From positions 20,861,996-20,925,995 of the forward strand of contig NC_087066.1 in NCBI RefSeq assembly GCF_963678635.1: DNA of 64,000 nucleotides, written 5' to 3'. Below the pieces are notes generated by a model, which was not told where the DNA came from, made no database searches, and saw nothing but the letters and a program-made list of their open reading frames with translations. Below, piece after piece: positions 46,309 through 58,300 of the stretch. This DNA comes from Symsagittifera roscoffensis (taxonomy: Eukaryota > Xenacoelomorpha > Acoela > Convolutidae). The first letter of the stretch is position 1. Each line of letters starts with the position of its first letter. The translations under genes were made by a program, and so were the position numbers.

Positions 46309-49300
46309 TCATTTCTCCTCCTTCATGTACCACATAGTCTTGCCATTGAGAGTCTTGCTCTTCACTCCTAGATTGGACATGGTATCCACCAGCAGCTTAA
46401 CTAGTTCTGCACTACTCAAGTCAGGTTTACTCTTCTTCACTTTGATCAGCAGCTCCCCAGTGGCAGTCGGCTTGCGCTTCACGTACTTCTTGATCAGCTC
46501 CTCCAGAGAGTCACTAAACACAATAGGTGACACCAAAAAAAGACATTGATTTCAAATCAGACTTTTTCCAGAGGTCGCAATAGGTTATAAAGACATCCGT
46601 AACACGAACACGGAATAGAAAGAGCAGAGCTGAACAAATTAAATGTTTTGCGACCAATTTTCATTGATTATAAAAGTATGCTTACAGACTAAACGCGAGT
46701 TTAAATTTCACCTTCGCTTTTTCATTTCTGATTTGTAGCTAACGTACTAAAACTGGTTGTCAACTTACCCCGACTTAGATTCTGTTTTCGCTCTCTTGCT
46801 TTCCTTTGGAGAGTCTGTTCTTGCTTTCCGTTTCCCACCTAAACAATCATCAACGCTAACAAAATTGTCCTCAAGACTACAAAAAGATTTACTTCTACTC
46901 TTTTGAATAAAAAAAATAATCTTACTCAAGAGTAAAACTAGACCTTCACTCGGTGTTACATCGTAATACGACAACTCGCAAAAAAACACAATTCGCATAA
47001 ATTAGCAATTACGACAACTCGCAAAACGCGATAGCTCTAAAAAAAAAACTCGTAAGATAATCACTTAATGACCCCTAATTTAACACCCGTAATCCCCCAC
47101 TAAATATTCGGTATATTTATACTTAATTCAAAGCAAGTATTTGGGAAAGATATGAGTCTTTTGGCTTCTTTTACACCAAAAAGTGAGTCCAAAACCTTGA
47201 TTGCATTAATTAAAAAATCATCATTTTGGTTTCTATATATGTTTCTACTCTCATTCAAATATTGTTGCAATTCACTACAAGTCAGCGCAGAAAACGAATC
47301 TTGGTCTTCATTCATTTCAAACGAATTCATTTCAAAAAAGGGTCACAAAAAGCATGACCCCGTAGGCGTGCATAGCAAATAAAAATCGTGTGGGAATGCA
47401 TGCAACAACAAACCTCAAAAATTAACCCTAACTGTTTGCAATACATCTGAGGGCAAAATGACAACTTTCCAAAATGTTTTAGCGTCATGCAAAAAACGAA
47501 GAAACAATGGCAACACAAGCAAGAACATCCCCGATCTTTGTATCAAAACGTAACGATTATATTGTCTGGGGAGTGCGCAGCAAAAATGCCGAAATTTACG
47601 TCGGTTGCAAAAGCGATTAAACGCGAAAGAAAATTTGGAGTTGTGCCAAAGACCGTGTGGGATATGTCAATCCCCATGGAATTTCAAAAAACACTAAGGG
47701 GGGTTCAGGAATTTGGATAATGATTCGGGGCAAAAACATTGCGACCGACTTTTTGAGTTCGCCACTCGGACATTCTCGAGCCCTACACAACTTGGCACGC
47801 TGATGCCCAATTTGTTTTATCAAGTATATACTGTACATACTGCTATAAACAACTGCTCTCTCCCAATGATTCACTTTCTGATTCAACGGAAACTCAACAG
47901 CAACACCAAAAAGCATTTTGGGTGTTACGTGAACTTAACCCATTATTAGAGCCAACAGAAGTTGTTATTGATTTCGAAAAAGCACGTCTGTAAAAGGGTA
48001 CTTTTTCATTTTGCGCAGGCCAACCGGCGAAAATACTAGAATTAGGACTGGCGCCTAAATACAGAAAAGACAACGAGTAAAGAAAGAAAGTGAAATCCTA
48101 TATTGCGCTGGCTCTCAATCCTGAATGCGACTTGAAGTTGCAGCTCCGGTCTTATCTCGACTATTTCGAAAAAACTTAGGTGGTGGAACATATACGTCAA
48201 ATTCTACGAAAAGATCCAGGTTTCCAACTAGCTATATACAATCATTTCAACAATGCGATAAACGGAAATTAATTTCAACAATTCGGTCGAAGAGTGGCGG
48301 AGAGGGTCTCAACTAGGAATGGGTTATGCTCACCCCATTGTAACAAAAGTCATTCAGCAAATAAGGAAGCAGCAAAGTTAAACCGAAAATTGCCTGATTC
48401 GGTTCAAGTCCGGAGAAAAGCCCTATATATGTGCTGAATATGCACAATTACAAAAAAGATATCACAAACTCTTAAAAACTACCAAAACAATGATATTATG
48501 TAATTTTGCAGCTGGAAACTCTTTCAATTAAATTTGATCTGTAAGCCCCTTCATAATCAAAGAAATTTATAATCCGAGTTTTACACGAATTGTCTCTTTT
48601 TGCGAGTTGTTTTTTCTTAAGACTTTGCGAGTTGTCTTGTGTTGCGATACCGAATAACATATAACAAACCTACCAAATATTTGGAATGTCTGTATATTAT
48701 TTATGACGAGTTATAGTTTCAGCCCAAATCTAGCCCATGTCAGATTAACGGCTGATTGAGATATTCGAAATTTTGAAAGTCTCGGACTATTGTACAACTC
48801 CTTAGCAATGACTCCATCTTCTTTCTCCAGGTTTCAAGATTTTCAGCGTCTTTCAACTCACTACTTGTCGATGGAGTGTCAACTTTTGCACTGGAGAGCA
48901 CTGCAGCTGTCTTCGCCTGTTTCTCAGTCAGATTCGGACCAGCTGCGCTTCCATTCCCGGCTGATGTTCCATTAGCACCTTTAGAAGAACCGTCAGCAGA
49001 AGTCTTCCCCGATGAACTACTTTGACCTTCGCCTTCTGATTTCTCCTTCCCTAGTTTTGAGCTCTAAAACGAAAGCGATCGACTAAATTTTGGTTTCAAA
49101 AAGTCGTTGATTTTTTTCAATAGTGCATGATAAGAAAGTATTTCAAGACCATTATCGAAATATTTGAAGCAAATTGTATCATTGCGACAAATTGTTCTTG
49201 AAAAAAAAATAACGTTACTTGAAAAAAAATAATGTTCAGGCTCAAACTTTGAGTTCACCGACCGTATTAGTCATGGTCTTATTATCTGTAGAATATTTAC

Positions 49301-52300
49301 GAGTGGTTCAGTTCTTACAGCGAGAAACAGGATAGAAGTGACGTTGTCTGGGTCCTCGTCTGAGTCATCGTCGTCATCACTCGAGTCATTCGGAGAGGAA
49401 TTGGCAGTACCTACAATTAAACCATCCACTACGAATTAGAACAGTTTGATTTATATCAGAGGACCAATCTAGCAAAACATATTTCAAAATAATAACGTGC
49501 CAAGAAACCAAATTAACAGACTTGCTCAACTCGACACTAGATATATCTAAATATATCTTTCTATAATCAAGGCAGCAATGTTTTACGTCCATCTTTACCT
49601 CTTTTCCTTTTGCCCGCATCTCCTTTGCCCGAGTTCTTCCCGCCCCTTCCATCTTCGTCCGCCCCTTTTCCCGACCCCTCCCCTCCCTTGTGGCCATCAT
49701 TGCTTGCATCTGCATCCTCTTCCGGCTGATCCAGTTCGTTCTCTTCCTCAATCACATTGTCCATCTCAACTGGCACTGCCTTCTTGTCATCTGCTACAGT
49801 CTCGTTTTCATCTTCCGACTCACCCTCACTGAAATGAGAGAAAATTGCAAGTCGCTGAAATTTTTTTAAAACAATGAGAAAACGAGCAAATACTTGCGGG
49901 CACGGACACAGATTGGCTCAAAAATTATATATTAATTATAAGCATGAGTTGATGCAATAAATTTTGGATATATGACATCGCATACCAAAGTTTTACCGTT
50001 GTTGGTGATAGATTGCCGAGGAAACTAAAATGATCGGTACTGTTCTAAAATTTTTGTACGCTGAACTTCGAATAATTTGCTTAAGGAAAAATCGTGTCCG
50101 TTAATTTCGTACGATCAGCTGAATATTTGTTTTTTCTCTCCCTATATCTTCATTCATCTTCTCCTCATTCTAAACAGCAAACAAACCTGGGGGAGCTCTC
50201 TGCCTCGTTGTAGTCATACTCCAGCCCCTCCACATCCCCATCGTCACTCTCCTCCTCCACTTCGTCCCCCTCCTCCCCCTCCACAGCAGACTGGCCATCT
50301 TTCTTCTTCTTCTTACCCCCCACCACCATAGGCTTCTCATCTGCATCGTCCCCTGTACCCTTCTTTCCTTTCTTCTTTTTCTTACCACCACCCGAGGCCT
50401 CGTCGTCGTCAAAACCACCCTCTAAACAAATTTGAAAACATTCTTTATTACTTTATTGACGAGAAACGAACATAGACCTACCAGATTATTTGATTTGGCA
50501 CATTTCGGGTTTTGATTTTTTAACTTGAATGTGTTGCAATTTGAGGCGGTTTTTACATTTGAAACCTAATTCGCGTTGTATATTGGCAGTAAAATTGTTA
50601 GTTTGGGTCGACTGGGTAGCAATTTCGGATCTACTTAACAATCGCCCTCCCTTCGGCATCTACTAAAGAATTGCCACCGCTATAAATAACAGCAGTAAAT
50701 TAGCACTAGAGCGTTGGATTTAAAATTCGAACTTTGCTGCAATCTGATTGGCCGAAAATTGGACAGCTTAATCTACTTAACAATTGCCCCCCCCCCCTTT
50801 CTTGAAAGGGGGGCAATTGTAAAGTAGATCCACAATTTCAAAGCATTCACTACTATTTCTTCAGAAAATCTTACCTTCTTCTTCTCCCGATGAACTCATG
50901 TAGTCGTCGTCGTAATCTGAGATTTTCTGAAGCAAAAAAAGGTATTAGATCAATTGTCAGACAAAAATGAGTAAATAAAAATATTCTGGCACGAGGAAAT
51001 TGAAAATTATGTAACCAAACCAAAAATTATAGTACCTCAACTATTTCAAGATTTTTAAATCATAGAAGAGGTGAATGGCGAACGGCCATAGCATGATTTT
51101 ATTTCCTACCACTGAAAGTTGGATGCAATTTTGTCTTTGGATGTTTTTTTTTCAATACAAAATCAAGTACCACAAACAATTATCAATGGATCAATTTCCA
51201 TATCAGGGGCGGATTTAGGGGGGCCAGGGGATGCAGACCCCCCCCCCCACCACCTCAGGGGTTCGACCCCCTGCCGACCCAAAGGGTCCCCTTTTGAACT
51301 ATTTTGAAATTTTCATTTTTGGCAGACGGACCCTAAAAATTTTCTGAAGGCGCCAATATATACTAATTAATTTTTTTGATCAAAATTTTCCAAAAAGTGC
51401 CTAAAAACGCCTTTTTGGCCTGTTTCTTCAAAATTTTGACTGCGGCGCAGAAAATTTGGCCGAAACAGGCACTTTTTAATGCTTTGGGAGAGCTCGGAAA
51501 ATCAATCGACAAAATATGATTTTTTTTTGAAAATCCGCGCCCCCCCCCCCTCGAGAAAATCCTAGATCCGCCCCTGTTCCATGTCATTTTAAAGTGCGTT
51601 CAGTAAATCCTAAATGGACTGGCTTTGAAAAATCTTTTGATCAGTGTCAAGAAAAATGAGTTTATTTTATGTTTATTTTATCTTGCCTAATTTCCAACTA
51701 TAATTAGTATTTCTAATTAATTAGCTTCCGATAATTTTCTAGTTTCGTTACGTACTAGTGCAGATGAAGCTGTCTTCAATACGTTTTTGTAATACACTTT
51801 CGAGTTTCCTCCCTTCTCTGCACCCAGACTCTTCAGGAAAGCGGAACCTCCAGAAGAAAGGCTGGCTTCCTTCATTGAGTTTAAACCCATTTCAGAAGGA
51901 TTCAACCTAAAACTCAACTGCATCATCACAGTTATCGTGTCCTGGTAAAATTTAAGATCGTTCCGTCAATGCAAAAAATTCATTTCCATATTTTGTGATT
52001 TCGATTTTTAATGTACTTGTATTAATGTACTTTCCGCGCTGGTTGGGCCAAGAACGGAAATTGAAAGAAATTGCCCGTTGAAACAGATAATCTGGCCATT
52101 GCCAAAACACCCATTTATCGGCCCATAATTTAACCTAAGAAATGCTAGATAACTAACTTTCCTATGGCAGAAGACTGATCTTCTTCGTCGTCTGCCTGCT
52201 CATCCTTCAGTCTTTTTTGCAACATAAGGTTGAAGTGATTCAGGATCTTGTCTCTCCTAATTCATAGAAAAAAATAATATTTCACAATAACGGCCAATGC

Positions 52301-55300
52301 TGTTATAAAATCCATAATCAACTACAGTATCAACTTAGGTTGGCTGCGACCACTGAAAATGGGTTACCACAAAAACTGCTAGAATGGGTCGAGTGATTTA
52401 TCAAATTTAAGCTCTTTTAATCGTACTTCGATAGATCTTTCGATCTAATCGTACTTCGATAAAATCCAGATAAATCTTCAAACCCAAATTTTCTCAGGAA
52501 AAGAGAAAAACCGGATCGCGTAGAAAGAAATCTGCAAATTGAACTTTGAAAGCTTCCTCGCCAGCTAAATTTAAAAAATTCTAGAAAAAAAATACATTTT
52601 TTACCGTTAACTTTCGAAAAAATTACTTTTCTTCAACCATTACTAATGCTCTGAGATTCTTTAGGTACATCTCCTCAGACCATGCATGCACAAACAACCG
52701 ACAAAAAAATGGAAAGCATAGCCAACTGACAGTTGGAATAAAGTAATAAACGCAAGGAAACTGAAAAAAAAATCGACTTCTTTTTCGAAAACCTTCAGCT
52801 TGTGAATTTCGAAGAAAAAAATAGATGATCTTAACGCTCTTTGAATTTGTAGAACAATTTATGATGGACACTTTTTTGTTAAAATTGACCCAATTTGAGA
52901 AAACTGGATCAATAGGTAAAACCTTTATCTCTCTGGGAAATCTGATAATTAATTTCCATTTACGAAATTAGAAGTCGATCACGTTATTGGTGAACTTTAC
53001 AATTTTGCCGTTCGAAAGTGGAGTGTGTCTTCCTATTAACAGAAGAAACGCACTGGACTTAAAAAAATCAAAAGTCAAACCTCAAAAAATCAAAATTGAG
53101 CGAGAGCAAATTTTAAGGCTTTGTATTGAAAAAAAATCATCAAGATACATAAAAATCTTCACTACGTTCACAATAAAATTTCTCTTTCATAACCAGAATT
53201 CAACATGTTTTGCGCGCCATCTGCACTTGTATAAGAAGAGATTTTGATTTGCATTCGCTTTAGCAAATAAATTGAAACTAAAGAAATTCGTCAAACCAGC
53301 TAATGTCAAATTTGAAAAAAAAAACATAAGCATAGCAAACTGACAACTGGAAAAGAGTAATGAACGTAAGTAAACAGAAAAAAAAACACTGACTTTGTTG
53401 AAAAAAACTCAACTTTCGAATTTCAACGAAAAAAATAGATGCCCTTAAGCTCTTTGAATTTTTCGAACAATTATGACTCGCGTTTTTTTGGTAACATTAA
53501 CCCAACTTGGAAAAATTGGATCAATACGTAAAGTTTTAATTCCGTTGGAAATCTAACAATTAGGTTCACTTTCGAAAATAGAAATTCTTCACCTTTTTTC
53601 GCGCCATTTCCACGTTCGTATTAGGAGACGTAACTTTCCGCACACGAATTTCAATTGAACTCAAAAAGTGCATATATACTTGAGTCCATTCATAAATGCA
53701 TTTATATGTATGAATGCACATCTGTAGTTATTAGAGTATTTATGAATTTTCCTGAAAAAAAAATCGGTAAGACCTATAAGAGTACTCGCTACGTTCATTA
53801 CGCTTTAACAAAACTGTCAGCACGGTCGCTTGGAAACAAACTAGTGGCCCAGCTAATAATGAATCTACCTATTCTAAGATTTTTAATCATATTATTTACT
53901 AAAACAAAATTTAAAAAAATTCAAAAAAATATACGCTTAACCCGAGTCTTTCTCTGTTTCAGTAGGGGATTAGCCGCATAATTAAAGGAGAAAAATACTA
54001 CTCGCTCTATCATTTGAAGTCTATCACAGATTTGACTGGGCAATTTTCAAAAAAAAATCCAAAAATCGATCAAAAAATTGGCAGTTTCTAGATCTACAAA
54101 ATTTTCGCTACTAACGCACGGCAAAAGCCTCTGTTTTCCACAACTTGATTTGCAGATTGAAGAATTCCGCACCCTGATTTTTAGATTGGACCCTTGATAT
54201 CACCTTTAGCTAGTATTTTTCGAGAATAGTGACAAAAGTTCTAAAAAAACCAGGGTAAAACAGATTACGCAGGGAAAATCTAATCACCACGTTAGTTTTA
54301 ATGAAATTTCAACCGCAGAAACAGCAGGTTAGTTTTTGGAAAAAAGAATAACTTTCCAAAAAACGGGCAAAAATTGGAGGATTCACATAAATGTTTTTTT
54401 TTATTACGGTTAAAGCCTTCATCTCCGATTTAGCACGGTAGTTTTTGAGAAAAATCAAACAGTTTTAAAAATTAAACGAATTGTCAAAAAAATGGTCTTG
54501 TTTGCGGTCATATCTTTTTTCTGCCAATTTCAGGGAATAGCCGCTGGAGAAAGTGAGATCCCCATAATTCGTTCTTTTGATTGAAACCATCTCAAATTTG
54601 TGCATTTAATTTTTGAGAAAACTAAAAAAACTCAAAAACAAATAGGCCAAAAATCTCCTTCCTGAAACTTTCGAAAGCCGAAGAACGTGAGGTAAAATGA
54701 AAAGAGGCAAGCAAAAGATGCAGGTACATAGAAGAGCAGCCATTTTTCATTGGTACCATTTCATCGAAAAGTAAACTTTTTCTAAGCGTCGCAAAGAAAA
54801 AAAAACAAAAAACAAACCCCATGCATTTTCATAATACACGTTTTTTTTAAACAGGACCTAACACTAGTCCAAAATAAAGCAGCAACATATGCCAGTAAAT
54901 TATTTATGCTTAAATAAGCTGAAATATGACTAAATTGAAATATACCAAAAGAGTCATCTTTTATTTGCCACTTAGGTTAGAAAAAAGTTCTTCGTAAGAA
55001 AACACTACGCTTCGCTTGTGTAAACACAGATACAATATTACATGCCAAAACTTAGAACCCGAAAAAAGAAAGTCTAGTTTTCTGGAGTACAGGAAAGCTG
55101 CTCACGCAACTGTAAACATTTATACTTAATCCTACCGTGGATAATTGTCAACTTAAACGTAGGTACAATTAAAACCAGCAAAAAACAATACTTTAGGACG
55201 CCTAAAAATTTATTCGGATTACAAAGAGCTAGATGATTCCATGCTCGTTGTTTGACAACGAGAGGGCAAGGCAATCTTTTTTTAATGAAATAAAATTTTA

Positions 55301-58300
55301 CGTTGATTTCAGTCAAGCGCACAGCAGTGATTGTCTGTATTGAACAACGCAATGTTTGTCTCTTATACCTAGCGGACAACACAAACTAATCGCTTATCTC
55401 TTAGATGTTACCTACTGAACTCCTCTTCTGCTTCGTCTTCATCCAGTGTCTTGTATGCAGCCACTGTTGTTGCTCCAAACCACGCACTCACTGGAATCAT
55501 CTGGAAGTTGCCGACAGATGCAGACCCTCCTTCTGGATTCGGAGCACCGGGGGTGAGAGACATGATGAAGTAACTTGAGTGTTGGTCCACTCCACCCTCC
55601 TTTTTTCCCACGTAGCTAAAAATCAGTACAAGCCTTCAAATTTCCATTAAATCGCCTCAATCAATTAACTGGCTAACAAAAATACTACTTAAAAATACAT
55701 ATATTACTTCGATTTCTGTAATTGGTTCAAATTTAAATGGTTCAAGTAATATTTGGCTTCTATAACTTTGGCCCAATGAAGCAACGAGCAAATGAGGTTT
55801 CTGGCTAAAATTTTGGACGCGGCTCCATTGATACAAATGTTAACAAAAAATACCGGTGCTCATCAGACTTTTTGAAGAATTGTTACTAATTCTTGGTGAT
55901 GATTATACAAATGCAGCTCAATATTCTAAATTAAAAAATGTTCAGACGCTCTTATTTTTTTAAATCCACTGACAAAAATAAACATACCCAATAGGCAACC
56001 AAACAGTTGGAGAAAAAAGCGAAAAAAGTGATCACTTTAATCTGAGCATTTTTCAACATTTGAGCTTTTACAGAATGTCACAATGGACATACATTTAAGA
56101 GGTGATCGCCGGAGGCTAAAAAGCCCCTATATCATGTTTTCATCAGTGTACATGTGTAAGAATGAGTATGCTACAGCTATACTACTAAGGCTTAAAAAAT
56201 ACTTCCAGAAGCTGAAATTCTGTTTAATAACGCTGAAATCCTGTATTCGGACATTCTCTCCTACTGGTCCAGTAACTCATGCCTTTTATTTGATTTATTT
56301 ATCTGATCCATAAACTTGAAACAGTGTATTTTTCTCCACACAAAATGGAGGGAAGTACGCGTCGAGTGCTAAATTATGATAAATCTCAATAAGTCCTGCT
56401 TCGATTGACATCTGAAAAAAAAAATTCGGAAACCGGTTTGAAAATTATGATCTTAGTCCAATTTCGGATAAAAAAGAGAGTAATCCAAAAAAAAGTACAA
56501 TTAAAATGTTAATTAAGCTGTAAGCGAAGAGCGAGTAGAATTCAAGTTCATTAAGCTGTAAAAACTAAGTGTCTTTTACGGCACGATAAGTTTAACACTC
56601 CTAAAATAACTCTTTGATAATTTCGAAAAAATTTTGTTGCCATTATTCATTCTCATAGATAGCTGTTGTGAATTTGTGTGAGTAATGATGTTTTAAGCCT
56701 TGTTTTCGTCTCTCTACCCACGCCCAAAAAATAAATCAGAATAGCCGGAGGCTGTGCAAGTAGCACATTAACGTTCCGACAACATTCTTAAAAAAACTTT
56801 AGAAAAACTCACTAAGAGTTTCAAATTAGTTTGGTTTTTTGTGGGTTGTGTGTTGAGAAAATTATACACACGCACATAAAACTGGTAAATGAGGCAATCA
56901 ACAGCAGTCTTCTTCAAAAAAAGAATACCAAAAAATGAAAATTTTTTCTAATTTTATTGCAAAATAATTATTGAAATTTTTTGCCAAGAAAGTGCTAAAT
57001 GAAGCTTCCAAAAGTAGTTTTCGTTTGAGGATTTCAAAATTTAAGCCAAAAAAAAAAAACGAAATTTCAAAAGCATCAAAATGAAAAAAAAAACAACTAA
57101 TTGAAGACAATTTTCTCAATTTCAGAAAAAAAACTGTCGAGAAGCACAACCACATCATCAGGTGAACTTTTAGTATTTAACGAGCGCCCACTATTCTAAA
57201 AACACGCAAAATAGAAGACAATTGAGCCAAAAACAAAACATCATGCTATAATGAATTGTTGTCATAAAAAAATTACGTTAAAACCGACATGAATTGTATT
57301 AAAATAACAATAATCAAGTTTTGCAGTTCAAAAGATATTAAATAATCAGGCATTATTTCAAAAAACAAATTTTAACACATCAAACCCGTCAAGGCAAATT
57401 GACAAAACAACAGGACGAGTGATGCTCGTCAATTATAGTAGGAGTCGTTTAAATCGAAAAATTCCAAGCTTTGGAAATTAAGCCGACAAAAAAGAGCAGA
57501 AAAACAAAATAATCAATTTCATGCATACTGGAAAATGCAAGGTCCGGCCTGGATGTTAATGATCAATGGTAAAACAAGTTGAACTTGTGAAACAATAAAA
57601 CCATGTTTCGAAAAGGAAGCCAATGAAAACCCGTATGAGATAACGTAATTTTAGGTGAAAAAAAAAATAAGTGAGCCGACAAGAATTAAGACAAAAACAA
57701 CTAATCCTAAATAACCAGTTTTTGCTCCGACCATTGAAAATGGGGAGTTACTTTGTATTCGGGAGTGTTTTAGTTTTTTATCTACGCAATGCTTTCAGTT
57801 GGTACTCGAAAAACATTATGACATTCCCAAAAAAATTTCCCAGTATGGAGAAAAACTTGTTTGAAAGATGAACTTTAGACTAATTTCGAGCGAGCAACGC
57901 AATCGAGTAACGCTCGTTATATGGAAATTTACTTTTTTTTAGAATTTTCGGAAAAAACTTGATTTTACTATAAAGAAAACTAGTTTTCCATGTTTCGCTT
58001 AGCGCTTAGTTAGCAAAAAAAAAATTCTAAAAACTCAGGATTAATGTGCTAAATGTAAGAAAAAATTATTTTTTCATTTTTTGTTTATCCTTTTTTAATT
58101 GATGCGAAATGTCGATCATGCCTAATTCACTAATTTTCTACGTGATCGATCGTATATTTCTCGAATCACACCACCCACTGAAATTGACACTAATTTGCAG
58201 AAAAATAGATTAAAATTTCTATTCTTTTATGATAATGGTCGGAACATTTTTTGCTACTTGCACAGCAATCGGCTGTCCTTGCTTTTTCTATAAATTTACT

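Noticed and set aside
49578-50418. Proline/histidine- or arginine-rich frames opposite the acidic exons of GTF2F1
   Set aside because: They arise from the low-complexity acidic/lysine codons of the real exons on the minus strand.
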